Below are positions 6,569 through 15,005 of a stretch of 21,248 bases of DNA, piece after piece. This stretch comes from Thermoplasmata archaeon (GTDB lineage: Archaea; Thermoplasmatota; Thermoplasmata; Thermoplasmatales; Thermoplasmataceae), in the NCBI GenBank assembly GCA_021850505.1, contig JAJZLW010000120.1, positions 1 to 21,248 on the forward strand. The letters run 5' to 3'. Within the stretch, counting starts at the first letter, position 1. Each line of letters starts with the position of its first letter. The notes under the pieces are model-generated. The model was not told where the DNA came from and did not search any database. It worked only from the letters and a program-made list of their open reading frames with translations. The position numbers were made by a program, and so were the translations under genes.

Positions 6569-8476
6569 ATGAAAAATAGACCTTCGTTGGACACTGAACA
6601 GGATTTCAAGCTGAGAGAATACCAGAATGATATCATATCATTCATCATCACATCATTAACAGCCGATATTGGTGCTGCAATAGAGTCGCCGACTGGTTCT
6701 GGAAAGACTGTTATGGGACTCAGCGCCGCGGTTAGATATGCTGCGGAAAATAATAAAAGAATTCTGTATCTTACGAGAACAAATTCACAGCAGGAGCAGG
6801 TTATAAGGGAGCTTAGAAGACTCAAGGCAAATTTGAAGATAAACGCGATGCCACTCCAGGGCAGATCCAATCTATGCCTTCTGTACAGGGAGATAGAGGG
6901 TCATCAGGAGTTCAGTTCCGAATCACTTTCACGATTCTGCAGACTGCGTAAAAAGAAAGTTATCGATGGAGAACCCGATGCCTGCAGGTTCTATAACTAT
7001 GATGTCTGGTCTGACTCCACCAAAGCATATCTTTTCAATGAACTCCCATTCGCTGAGGAATTCCTGGAATACGGCAGGGACAACGTGATCTGCCCGTATG
7101 AGTCGCTGAAGAAGGCACTCCCCGAAGCCGATGTCGTGATCGCACCTTATGCAAGTTTCCTGAATCCTGTAATCGGTGAAAGATTTCTCCAGCACTGGGG
7201 CCTGACCAGGGAAGATCTAGTAATAATACTGGATGAGGCGCACAACCTTCCGGATCTTGCAAGGGACATGGCGTCCTTTGAGATATCGGTGAAGCAGATC
7301 AATTTCGCCGAAAACGAGGCTAAGGATCAGGGCGATTTCCTGCTTTTCCAGAAATACAAATCGTCTGATGTTCTTGAAATGATAAGATCGGCCATAATAT
7401 CAATGATTGACGAAAAAATTGGCGAAAGTGAAGAGGTCAGGATTAGTTTCCACGACATAATTGAGACAATAATGATCCAGAACCGGATCTCGTCTGAAAC
7501 ATTCTCAAACCTTGTTGGATACATGGAGCTTTTCGGAGAGTCCATTGCAGAAAAGAGGGAAAAGGAAGGCAAGGTTCCGAGGTCCAGTGTGATGAATATA
7601 GCACTTGCGATGATGAAGCTTGAGAACATTACAGAAGAAAGTTATGTTGCAATACTTTCAAAGTCAAACGAAGGGTCAATATCGGCCTTCTGCCTGGATC
7701 CATCTGTTCTATTATCAGTGCTGAAAAGGTCAAAGACACTCCACATGTCGGGTACTCTCTCACCCATGGAGGCTTACCTGAACATAACGGGATTCAGAGG
7801 GATGCCCTCAAAGAGGGTAAGGGAGGTCTTTCCATCAAACAGGAAAAAGATCCTCTACTATACCGGGGTTACTACAAAATTTGATTCTTTCAACGATGAA
7901 GAGGTTATTAAAATGCACGACATCATTGAAAATATCATCTCATCCACAAACAGGGGCACAATTATATTTTTCCCATCATATTCTGCAATGAAAAGAGTCT
8001 CGGATATTCCATTCTCGTTTGCAACCCTTCAGGAGGAGAGATCCATGCCGCAGGGCGATCTCTTTGCATTATTGAAGAAATTCAGGAAAGGATCGAATGT
8101 TCTGATGGCCGTTTCCGGCGGCAGGATATCAGAGGGCCTGAATTTTCCAGGCAACCAGCTTGAAATGGTCATAATCGCTGGAATACCTTATCCCAGGCCA
8201 GATGCAAAAAACAAGGCACTCTATGATTATTACGAAAAACTGAATGGAAAGGGATGGGATTATTCCGTCAAGTACCCGACATCTATGAAGATAAGGCAGG
8301 AAATCGGAAGGTTGATCAGGAGTGAGTCTGACATAGGCGTTGCAATCATACTGGACAAAAGATCGGCCTATTTCAGGCACGAGATACCGGACATGCTGCT
8401 TTCCGATGATCCCGCTGCAGATGCGAGGAGATTCTTCGAATCTTTTCATGAAAGGATTAGCAATAATAAAGAATGA
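6569..8476 (+). CDS. xpd: XPD/Rad3-family DNA helicase with Fe-S domain
   Basis: This is an SF2 5'-3' DNA helicase of the XPD family, the archaeal homologue of the TFIIH repair helicase. The 635-residue length is close to characterised archaeal XPDs. Motif I is SPTGSGKT (40-47) and motif II is DEAH (222-225). Four cysteines between them, C103 (SNLC), C124 (RFC), C139 (DAC) and C175 (VIC), are the ligands of the 4Fe-4S cluster needed for strand separation. Motif III-like HMSGTLSP, the GGRISEGLNFPG segment and motif VI QEIGRLIRS complete helicase domain 2. The start ATG has no ribosome-binding site, and only a weak TATA-like stretch lies upstream. The ClC gene follows closely on the same strand and may share the transcript; no functional link is apparent. 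Confidence 0.97.
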   Translation: MKNRPSLDTEQDFKLREYQNDIISFIITSLTADIGAAIESPTGSGKTVMGLSAAVRYAAENNKRILYLTRTNSQQEQVIRELRRLKANLKINAMPLQGRSNLCLLYREIEGHQEFSSESLSRFCRLRKKKVIDGEPDACRFYNYDVWSDSTKAYLFNELPFAEEFLEYGRDNVICPYESLKKALPEADVVIAPYASFLNPVIGERFLQHWGLTREDLVIILDEAHNLPDLARDMASFEISVKQINFAENEAKDQGDFLLFQKYKSSDVLEMIRSAIISMIDEKIGESEEVRISFHDIIETIMIQNRISSETFSNLVGYMELFGESIAEKREKEGKVPRSSVMNIALAMMKLENITEESYVAILSKSNEGSISAFCLDPSVLLSVLKRSKTLHMSGTLSPMEAYLNITGFRGMPSKRVREVFPSNRKKILYYTGVTTKFDSFNDEEVIKMHDIIENIISSTNRGTIIFFPSYSAMKRVSDIPFSFATLQEERSMPQGDLFALLKKFRKGSNVLMAVSGGRISEGLNFPGNQLEMVIIAGIPYPRPDAKNKALYDYYEKLNGKGWDYSVKYPTSMKIRQEIGRLIRSESDIGVAIILDKRSAYFRHEIPDMLLSDDPAADARRFFESFHERISNNKE

Positions 8477-8504
8477 AAGTGGTATTCCATGAACGATATT
8501 GCTG

Positions 8505-10301
8505 ATGTCAAACCTATATCAGGCATTTTCTTCCCTGAAAAAAAAGATCAATGCGGCCTATGTTGGAAAGTGGGTATTCATTGGCAGCCTGATAGGCGTA
8601 ATAGCCGGGCTCGGATCAATTGTTCTTTATACACTGATCAATGTTTTCAATTACCTTATACTTTTTAACATAACGGGTTTCACCGTTCCCAGATCTGCCG
8701 GCCCAATAGATTATGTTATCTCATTTTCAACCTATGGCCGGTTGTTGATTCCTGTGGCTACGGTTTTAGGCGGACTTTTTGCGGGGTTCATAGTTTACAG
8801 GTTTGCGCCGGAAGCAGAAGGTCATGGAACTGATGCAGCAATAGAAGCATTTCACAATAATAATGGAAAAATAAGGCGGCGTGTCCCCATTGTTAAAACA
8901 GTCGCATCGGCTATAACAATCGGCTCAGGAGGAAGCGCAGGGAGAGAGGGCCCAACAGCGCAGATTGCAGCAGGGTTTGGATCATTCATAGCCGACGTAT
9001 TCGGAATGGACGATCATGACAGAAGAATAGCAATGGCTGCAGGAATCGGTGCGGGCATAGGGAGTATATTTCTGGCACCCCTCGGAGGGGCGATACTTTC
9101 AACAGAGGTTCTGTATAGAAAGGACTTCGAGGTCGAAGCATTGATCCCGTCAATAATTGCGTCTTTCGTCGGGTATCTCATCTTTGGTTTCACTTTTGCA
9201 TACCATGGTCTTTTCGTTATACCCGCATCAACAGTCACTGGCTTTCATGATCCGGAATCTCTTTTGCTTTACCTTATACTGGGGGTGGTTGCAGGCCTGG
9301 TTGGAAGATTTTACGTTGTATTCTTTTACGGGATGCAGAAACTTTTCACTAAAATGCGGAAAGTGTCCAGATATCTGAGACCAGCGATCGGCGGTGCTAT
9401 TGTTGGCGTAATTGCGATTTTCCTTCCAGAAGTTCTGGGATTGGGTTATGGATGGCTGCAGTTAATATTCTATCAGAGGATGGCACTTTTTCCTGTCTGG
9501 ATCCTGATTGTTCTTGTTATAGCAAAGATAGTCGCCACATCATTTACCATCGGATCGGGCGGATCGGGTGGCGTATTTGCTCCTGGCATGGTAATAGGAG
9601 GTTTTCTGGGAGCTGCAATATTCGGTATATTCTTCCAGTTTTTTCCCTCAGTTGATGTGGTTGACCTTACAATTGTAGGGATGATATCATTTTTCGGGAG
9701 CGTTTCAAAGGCACCGATTTCAGTTATTATAATGGGAACAGAAATGACCGGTGGATACAGTCTTTTCTTCCCACTCATGCTAACAACACTTGTCGCTTAT
9801 TTTGTTTGCGGTGAAAAATATTCCATTTACAGCAAACAGGTGGCAAACCGTGAGATGTCGCCCGCACATGCAGCAGAATACGAGAAGCCAGTTCTAGATG
9901 AGGTAAACATATTATCTGCTGTCAACCGCGACTATCCGCGCGTTTCGCCTGAGACAAACTTACAGGAAGCAGTTTCAAAGATAAGGGAGACAAAGACAAA
10001 GAGCGTGGTTGTGGAAAAGGACAGGAAACTCATAGGCCTGCTTTCCATTGATGACATAGATCTAAACAGCGATCTTACAGCTACGAAAGCATGGCAGGCA
10101 GTCAATCCAAATCCGCCCAAGGTCGATACAACAGCAAACGCGCACCAGGTTTTCGATATTTTGAGCAGGAGCACAGTGGGTAAGGTCATCGTTGTTGATA
10201 ACCAGAACATGGTGGTCGGAACGGTCGGTCTTGTGGAAATTGCGGACGCGTATAACAGAGAGATCCGAAAGATAAAAATGTATAAGGGAGGGCAGAACTA
10301 A
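8505..10301 (+). CDS. ClC-family chloride channel or transporter with tandem CBS domains
   Basis: The product is a membrane protein of about 598 residues: a ClC core (about 20-450) followed by two cytoplasmic CBS domains (about 480-590) that usually bind adenine nucleotides. The gating-glutamate motif GREGP (E near residue 148-150) follows SGGSA. The second anion-site motif reads GSGGSGGVFAPG (about 350-362). The usual GSGIP motif is GHGTD here. After APLGGAIL the sequence is STEV, with Val where E. coli ClcA has the proton-pathway E203, so channel-like rather than H+-coupled behaviour is possible. The longest frame begins at a TTG (8499), but the ATG two codons later is preferred. Anion transport would suit an acidophile that must hold an inside-positive potential, but that is inference. 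Confidence 0.95.
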   Translation: MSNLYQAFSSLKKKINAAYVGKWVFIGSLIGVIAGLGSIVLYTLINVFNYLILFNITGFTVPRSAGPIDYVISFSTYGRLLIPVATVLGGLFAGFIVYRFAPEAEGHGTDAAIEAFHNNNGKIRRRVPIVKTVASAITIGSGGSAGREGPTAQIAAGFGSFIADVFGMDDHDRRIAMAAGIGAGIGSIFLAPLGGAILSTEVLYRKDFEVEALIPSIIASFVGYLIFGFTFAYHGLFVIPASTVTGFHDPESLLLYLILGVVAGLVGRFYVVFFYGMQKLFTKMRKVSRYLRPAIGGAIVGVIAIFLPEVLGLGYGWLQLIFYQRMALFPVWILIVLVIAKIVATSFTIGSGGSGGVFAPGMVIGGFLGAAIFGIFFQFFPSVDVVDLTIVGMISFFGSVSKAPISVIIMGTEMTGGYSLFFPLMLTTLVAYFVCGEKYSIYSKQVANREMSPAHAAEYEKPVLDEVNILSAVNRDYPRVSPETNLQEAVSKIRETKTKSVVVEKDRKLIGLLSIDDIDLNSDLTATKAWQAVNPNPPKVDTTANAHQVFDILSRSTVGKVIVVDNQNMVVGTVGLVEIADAYNREIRKIKMYKGGQN

Positions 10302-10317
10302 TGCCAGCAAAAGATAT

Positions 10318-10334
10318 ATATCGGAAACCGATAT
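10318..10334. promoter_or_regulatory. Palindromic operator upstream of the PadR gene
   Basis: ATATCGG AAA CCGATAT is a perfect 7-base inverted repeat with a 3-base centre. It overlaps the end of the TATA-like stretch GATATATAT (from 10313) and ends 18 bases before the PadR ATG. PadR repressors bind such dyads over their own promoters, so autoregulation is likely. No second perfect copy was noticed in the window. Confidence 0.7.
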
Positions 10335-10352
10335 CTAAAATCGAGTGATATT

Positions 10353-10787
10353 ATGATGAGAAGAGGCTTTGGTGGCCATATGAGAGGTTTCGGCGGTCTC
10401 AGGACATTTGTTTTGTACCTACTGAATGAAAAGCCAATGAAGGGATCTGATGTGATAAAAGAACTTGAAACGAGGACGATGTCATGGTGGAAACCAAGTC
10501 CTGGAACGATTTATCCACTTCTTTCAAAGATGGAGCAGGAGGGTCTGTGCAAACGCCTGGAGGACAACAGATACGAGATTACAGATGAGGGCAGAGGGGA
10601 GCTTGAATCAAGGAGTGCATTTTCAAGAGGCTTCTTTCCATTTGACAGAGCAAACACAGTATCTGACATGGTCCGGGAAATAGAGAATTATATTAGGTTC
10701 TTTACAGACACCCCTGAACAGGTAAAAGGACACGAGAAGGAAATAGAAAAACTCATACTGGATCTGCAGCAGATAATCAAAAAGTAG
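10353..10787 (+). CDS. PadR-family transcriptional regulator
   Basis: This 144-residue winged-helix repressor begins with a Gly/Arg-rich stretch (MMRRGFGGHMRGFGG). The PadR fold follows: LRTFVLYLLNEKPMKGSDVI (16-35), the recognition region WKPSPGTIYPLLSKMEQEGL (46-65) and the wing ending YEITDEGRGELE (74-85). The C-terminal helix (about 100-144) is the usual PadR dimerisation arm. The gene starts 51 bases after the ClC gene on the same strand but has its own promoter with a perfect palindrome overlapping it. It is therefore probably autoregulated and may also control neighbours. The ligand is unknown; PadR proteins often respond to aromatic or drug-like compounds. Confidence 0.93.
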   Translation: MMRRGFGGHMRGFGGLRTFVLYLLNEKPMKGSDVIKELETRTMSWWKPSPGTIYPLLSKMEQEGLCKRLEDNRYEITDEGRGELESRSAFSRGFFPFDRANTVSDMVREIENYIRFFTDTPEQVKGHEKEIEKLILDLQQIIKK

Positions 10788-10965
10788 CTTTCATCAAAAT
10801 ACAATTCACATTTTACATACACATCATATTGCTATATCAGGTTCTACCCGTTCCGTGAAAAGGTATAGCGTCTCATCAACGGAAGCTGATTCTGATATGA
10901 TTTTTTGACGTTAACAGATCGGTTGGTAATTTTTATGGGAAAAAGTAATAACCGATGTTTACTCT

Positions 10966-11433
10966 GTGTCGTTTATGCAAACAGGCAGGGGTGACATAGC
11001 TTATGTCAGAAAATTTGAGTATAATGACCTTGACAGGGTCGTTTCCCTTGCCAACTCGACGCTTACGGAATATTACAGCCATGAACTGATATTTGATATA
11101 AGCGAGCAGTGGAGAGATGGTTTCATGGTATATGTTTTCAGGGATGAGATAGCAGGCTTCGTTGCAGGCTCAAGGCATTCACAAACCGAAGCCCGAGTGC
11201 TGCTGTTAGCTGTAGACCCGGATATGAGGAGAATCGGCATAGGCACAGCGCTAATGAATGATTTCATGAAACTCTGCAGGGATCACGGAATGATGAGCAT
11301 AAGACTTGAGGTACAGACTCAGAATACGGCTGCAATTGTATTTTACAGAAAACTGGGCTTCGTCATTATTTCAACCATGAAAAAATATTATACGGATCTC
11401 TCAGACGCATATGCAATGTGGCGCCTGCTCTGA
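10966..11433 (+). CDS. GNAT acetyltransferase, RimI-like
   Basis: This GCN5-related N-acetyltransferase of 155 residues resembles archaeal RimI/Ard1, which acetylate protein N-termini. The acetyl-CoA-binding motif A is visible as VDPDMRRIGIGTALM (83-97), with R-R-I-G-I-G-T-A at 88-95. Motif B follows as LEVQTQNTAAIVFYRKLGF, the pattern typical of RimI. The C-terminus (KKYYTDLSDAYAMWRLL) also resembles RimI. The frame opens with GTG at 10966; an ATG at 10975 (residue 4) is an equally plausible start, since a TATA-like TTTTTAT sits 30-40 bases upstream of both. The gene stands alone, convergent with the next regulator. Confidence 0.9.
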   Translation: MSFMQTGRGDIAYVRKFEYNDLDRVVSLANSTLTEYYSHELIFDISEQWRDGFMVYVFRDEIAGFVAGSRHSQTEARVLLLAVDPDMRRIGIGTALMNDFMKLCRDHGMMSIRLEVQTQNTAAIVFYRKLGFVIISTMKKYYTDLSDAYAMWRLL

Positions 11434-11449
11434 TCGTTTTTAAACGACA

Positions 11450-11884
11450 TCAGTGTTTTGCAACAAGGGAAGATATATGTTCAACGGTTTTCCTGTAATT
11501 TTCCATCGCCATCTTCATGTTTATCTCCACCCAGCTCCATGCTCGAAGCAGGTCGCCAGACCGCATCCTGTATTTTTTTGTCTTGCCTTCCTGTATCTCT
11601 TCCAGTATGTCCATTGCCTTAAGCTTGTTGAGATGCCTGTAAAGCGTGGTCCTGCTGGTTTTAAGGTAAGCCATTAATTCGTCCCCCGTCCAGTATCTTT
11701 CTGGATTCAACAGGAAGCATTCTTTGAACAGCCTGAAGTAGGCTGATTTGGCTATCTGTGAATAATCTGTATCGGGGCTCAATCTTGGTATGTATCCAAT
11801 GTCAGATAGAAAATAGGCAATCGTCCTATCCAGGTCTCTATCAAGGACACGTGATGGTGCAGATACCATTGTCATTTTGAACAT
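11450..11884 (-). CDS. Winged-helix transcriptional regulator
   Basis: The product is a 144-residue DNA-binding protein. A winged helix-turn-helix of ArsR/GntR type lies at about 64-108: WTGDELMAYLKTSRTTLYRH, then LNKLKAMDILEEIQEG and the wing KTKKYRMR. The N-terminal half (1-60) has no recognised domain and may hold dimerisation or ligand contacts. The C-terminal helix (about 110-144) is long and may form a dimer. It is divergent from aroD with only 60 bases between the starts, and the AT-rich core there can serve both directions. Control of itself and possibly aroD is an inference from layout only. Confidence 0.8.
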   Translation of the reverse strand: MFKMTMVSAPSRVLDRDLDRTIAYFLSDIGYIPRLSPDTDYSQIAKSAYFRLFKECFLLNPERYWTGDELMAYLKTSRTTLYRHLNKLKAMDILEEIQEGKTKKYRMRSGDLLRAWSWVEINMKMAMENYRKTVEHISSLVAKH

Positions 11885-11908
11885 TTCAATTACGTAAAGA
11901 TTGGGCTG

Positions 11909-11924
11909 AATATAAAATTATATT
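11909..11924. promoter_or_regulatory. Shared bidirectional promoter core between the regulator and aroD
   Basis: AATATAAAATTATATT is nearly self-complementary and sits midway in the 60-base gap. Its TATA-like parts are about 24-31 bases from the aroD ATG and about 29 bases from the regulator ATG, so one AT core could place both start sites at the codons. Binding of TBP in one direction could exclude the other. Confidence 0.5.
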
Positions 11925-11944
11925 GCTTTTAATCATCCTCTCGC

Positions 11945-12631
11945 ATGAAAAGGGTCTGGAATGAAATTTCTATCGGCAGTACAAAAATATCACCTTCCCG
12001 GAAATCTGTAATAACATCCCTCTACGCTGATGATTCCGAAAGTATGATCGATATTCTTAGAAAAGACATGGACCTTCGCAGATCCCTTATTGAGGTTAGG
12101 TACGATCTATTTCAGGAAAGATCTATCAGAGACGTAGACAATCTTCTTGTATATCTAAAGGAAGAATCGATAGATTATGTCTTTACTTACAGGGGCAGTG
12201 AAAATTATCGCGAATACTACCAGGAGGCATTCAGGTTTGGAGCTCCATGCGTGGACATAGACAACAAGATTGCTAGGTCCATCCGAGTACCTAATAACAC
12301 AATCAGAATGGTTTCCTACCACGGTAATGAAGGAGCCACTGGAATCGAGAAGATCTGCAATTCACTGGCACTTCTTGACCCAGATATATTTAAAATAGCG
12401 ATTAAATACGACAGCGAGATCAATTTTTACCAGGATCTGATATCTCTTATCACATTCTTCGCTAAATCTGACAGACCTTTGTGTTTCTCCCCGATGGGTT
12501 CATCAGGGTTCATGAGGATAATTGCAGCGTTTTCAGTTTCAGATATAGTTTATGCTTCTTACGGGGACAAAAGAACCGCTGAGGGCCAGTTATCTGCTAA
12601 AGACTGTAAATCAATATTGAAATATATATAA
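11945..12631 (+). CDS. aroD: Type I 3-dehydroquinate dehydratase
   Basis: AroD converts 3-dehydroquinate to 3-dehydroshikimate in the shikimate pathway. The 228-residue length is typical for archaeal type I enzymes. Visible active-site positions are EVRYD (50-54), FTYRG (80-84), H126 in SYHGNEG as the general acid/base, K150 in FKIAIKY as the Schiff-base lysine, the PMGSSGFMR loop with its anion-binding Arg, and AEGQLSAKD near the C-terminus with the conserved Gln. All of the type I catalytic set seems present. The ATG has no ribosome-binding site and lies 24-31 bases after an AT core, so it is probably leaderless. No other shikimate gene is in the window. It is convergent with the MarC-family gene, 12 bases away. 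Confidence 0.95.
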   Translation: MKRVWNEISIGSTKISPSRKSVITSLYADDSESMIDILRKDMDLRRSLIEVRYDLFQERSIRDVDNLLVYLKEESIDYVFTYRGSENYREYYQEAFRFGAPCVDIDNKIARSIRVPNNTIRMVSYHGNEGATGIEKICNSLALLDPDIFKIAIKYDSEINFYQDLISLITFFAKSDRPLCFSPMGSSGFMRIIAAFSVSDIVYASYGDKRTAEGQLSAKDCKSILKYI

Positions 12632-12643
12632 CACAACGCATCC

Positions 12644-13276
12644 TCATATAGTATGAATAATGCTGATTATACCGTTGGTCATAAATTCAACGCCGATTGC
12701 AGCCAGGAGCAAACCCATTACTCTTGATATTATCATAGAACCAGTCCTGCCAAGCCTCTTGAAGAGAAGAGTCGAGAATCTCAGGACGATGAATGCAGAG
12801 ATTATTACCAGTACAACAGCAATGAAAACCATTATCTTGTCTTCGAGCCCGGTACTTCTAAGGTTGAAGTAAATCATTGTTGTCGTTATCGTTCCAGGGC
12901 CAGCAAGAAGAGGCATCCCGAGTGGAACCACCCCTATCTCATCCTTGCTCAGTGACTCCTTTTCCTCATCAGCAGTCAGCTTCGTATTCGACGTCTTGCC
13001 CTGGAGCATGTCAAAAGCCACCTTGAATAAAAGTACCCCTCCAGCTAACTCGAAATCAGATATGCTTATTCCAAGCACGTCAAATATATAGACTCCTATG
13101 AACATGAATCCTATAATGACGCCACCAGCAACAGTTATACTCCTCTCTATTACCTTTCTTCTTTCTTCCGGAGTATAATTGGTCGTCAGGGATATCAGCG
13201 TTGGTATAGCACCAATTGGATTCAGAACAGAAAAAACTGCAACGTAGACCGTTACAAGGAAGAGGAAATCGACCAC
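12644..13276 (-). CDS. MarC-family integral membrane protein
   Basis: This 210-residue membrane protein of the MarC/UPF0056 family has about six hydrophobic segments. The family signatures are clear: NPIGAIP (19-25) in the first segment, PLGMPLLAGPGTIT (118-131) in the middle, and RVMGLLLAAIGVEFMTNGI near the C-terminus. The MarC name comes from a proposed multidrug-resistance link in E. coli that was not upheld; the transported substrate is unknown. The loop at about 93-112 is charged and cytosolic or external. The start is GTG at 13276; no in-frame ATG lies just upstream. It is divergent from the DUF47-PiT operon and convergent with aroD. Confidence 0.92.
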   Translation of the reverse strand: MVDFLFLVTVYVAVFSVLNPIGAIPTLISLTTNYTPEERRKVIERSITVAGGVIIGFMFIGVYIFDVLGISISDFELAGGVLLFKVAFDMLQGKTSNTKLTADEEKESLSKDEIGVVPLGMPLLAGPGTITTTMIYFNLRSTGLEDKIMVFIAVVLVIISAFIVLRFSTLLFKRLGRTGSMIISRVMGLLLAAIGVEFMTNGIISIIHTI

Positions 13277-13378
13277 ATTACAGTAACATACATGTCAGAA
13301 TTAATCTTTTTGAGTCTGCATGAATTGTATCCATTGTAACATAAATAAATGATAAATAGTCAAAATGAATGAGCCGGC

Positions 13379-14062
13379 ATGCCCAACAAGGGATTCCTGC
13401 GAAGGCTACTGGTATTAGGGGAGAGGCAGGCCCTCCAGGATCTTATTGTATACACAGAGCTGGGGCAGAAAGCAACTGAGATCCTCAAAAAACAGTTATC
13501 CTCAATGCAGATGGATCAGACAGGTCTGATATCTGAGGTAAGATCAATCGAAAAGAAGGGTGATGATCTCACACTTGCGCTTAAATCAGAGATTACGCAG
13601 GGTGCCGTTAATTCGACCCTACTGGGTCATCTGCTAAATCTTGTTGAAACATGCGATGACATCCTCGATCGATCCCTTTACATTTCTAGAGAAATAATCA
13701 GGATGTCACATTTCCTGAAATCCGCAGAAGAATATTCAGATTATGTAGTAACAGAGGTCTATCCCAGGTTCATCAAGATGCTTGATATCAACAGTCAGGC
13801 CCTTGGTACCCTGAAGCAGATGCTGCAGGCCAATGGTTTAGAAGAACTTAACCAGAACAGGGGAAAAATTGAACGCTTCGAGGAGAGCGTTGACGATATC
13901 AAGGATGACATAATAGACCGGGTATATACAGATGCGAAAAACCTTCACTACCTGGTCTTTACGCACATATTGAATATGGTGCACAGGATCGATGATCTCC
14001 TTGATGACTGCGAGGACGCATCTGATTACGTAATTACTGTTTCTAATTCAGTGAACCGCTGA
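13379..14062 (+). CDS. DUF47 PhoU-like protein partnering a PiT transporter
   Basis: This 227-residue all-helical protein belongs to the DUF47/PhoU-like family, thought to regulate PiT transporters. The pattern of acidic metal-binding positions is visible: EKKGDDLTLAL (about 58-68), TCDDILDRS, ESVDDIKDDIIDRVY and the C-terminal DDLLDDCEDASDY. PhoU family proteins bind multinuclear iron or zinc clusters through such residues. The stop TGA is directly followed by the ATG of the PiT gene, so the two are translated from one message. An AT-rich promoter region lies about 30 bases upstream of the ATG. Confidence 0.9.
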   Translation: MPNKGFLRRLLVLGERQALQDLIVYTELGQKATEILKKQLSSMQMDQTGLISEVRSIEKKGDDLTLALKSEITQGAVNSTLLGHLLNLVETCDDILDRSLYISREIIRMSHFLKSAEEYSDYVVTEVYPRFIKMLDINSQALGTLKQMLQANGLEELNQNRGKIERFEESVDDIKDDIIDRVYTDAKNLHYLVFTHILNMVHRIDDLLDDCEDASDYVITVSNSVNR

Positions 14063-14965
14063 ATGCATCTTCTAACTTTTTTAGAGGTCGTATTGATCTT
14101 CCTGCTTTCTCTGTTTGTATCAGGAAATAACCTGTCTGCAGCCGTTGGGACACTTATCGGTTCAAGAATTATCAGCCGAATTGGTGGCACCATGATAGGA
14201 ATGATCGGCTTCATAACGGGCTTTGCCTTGCAGGGCAAATCCATGGAAGGAGCTGCTCACAGCCTTTTTCCAGCTCCAGAATATTATGTTGTTCTCCTGC
14301 TCCTTGTTGTAATAGCGATTTTCATAATTGCACAGATACTGAAATCACCTCTATCGCTTTCCATGGCACTTGTTGGAACGGCGATTGGCATCTCACTGAG
14401 ACTTGGCCTGAACCTAAATTTCGGATACGTTTACTTCCTGGTTCTAATATGGGTGATATCACCCATGCTCGCTATAGCTGGGTCGTTCGCTGTCAACAGG
14501 TACCTGGGCAAAGTACATCTTGACAAAACATGGAACATGACACTCGTCCTGAAGCTTCTGCTGCTGATCATCTCTTTCTTTACCGCATATACAATCGGCA
14601 GTAATACGATAGGGCTCATGGCTGCATTCGCAGGTTTTTCCATATATACAGAAATTGCAGTGCTTTCAGGAATTATACTGGGCTCACTTTTCCTGAGCAA
14701 GGGAGTTTTAAAAAGAGTTGGCGAGGATATGTATTCAATGAGATATTTCAATGCCCTGACATCTCTCGCAGTTTCTTCAATAATGGTTGAAGCTGCAACG
14801 CTTTTCTCCATTCCTCTTTCAAGTACTCAGGCACTTACGTCAAGTGTTTTTGGAGCTGGCCTTTCATACAGATACAAAGCACTGTTTCTCAAACCATATC
14901 TTATAGTTGTTCTGACCTGGGTGATTTCACCTCTAACAGGTTTGATTATTGGCTATATAATATAG
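14063..14965 (+). CDS. PiT-family inorganic phosphate (anion) permease
   Basis: This is a 300-residue membrane permease with eight to nine hydrophobic segments and the inverted-repeat layout of PiT transporters. Each half has a degenerate GANDVANA signature: SGNNLSAAVG (20-29) and IGSNTIG (178-184), with Asn23 and Thr182 at the usual Asp. Each half also has a segment equivalent to the STTH motif: PLSLSMALVGTAIG in the first and PLSSTQALTSSVFGAGLS in the second. It is shorter than most PiT proteins. The start ATG abuts the stop of the DUF47 gene, its usual partner. Phosphate is the most likely substrate, but sulfate or another anion is possible given the altered motifs. Confidence 0.88.
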   Translation: MHLLTFLEVVLIFLLSLFVSGNNLSAAVGTLIGSRIISRIGGTMIGMIGFITGFALQGKSMEGAAHSLFPAPEYYVVLLLLVVIAIFIIAQILKSPLSLSMALVGTAIGISLRLGLNLNFGYVYFLVLIWVISPMLAIAGSFAVNRYLGKVHLDKTWNMTLVLKLLLLIISFFTAYTIGSNTIGLMAAFAGFSIYTEIAVLSGIILGSLFLSKGVLKRVGEDMYSMRYFNALTSLAVSSIMVEAATLFSIPLSSTQALTSSVFGAGLSYRYKALFLKPYLIVVLTWVISPLTGLIIGYII

Positions 14966-15005
14966 AGAAACTGTAAATTTCTCCTAACGATCAGATCTCA
15001 TTAGG

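Noticed and set aside
10301..10348. 15-codon frame starting in the ClC stop (TAATG) and ending just before PadR
   Set aside because: It runs through the palindromic operator, so its sequence is explained by that; no sign of a leader peptide function.
10849..10882. Inverted pair TTCCGT and ACGGAA with a 22-base loop, followed by a T-tract
   Set aside because: A six-base stem with a long loop is weak; it could be a terminator after PadR but the T-tract is more than 15 bases away.
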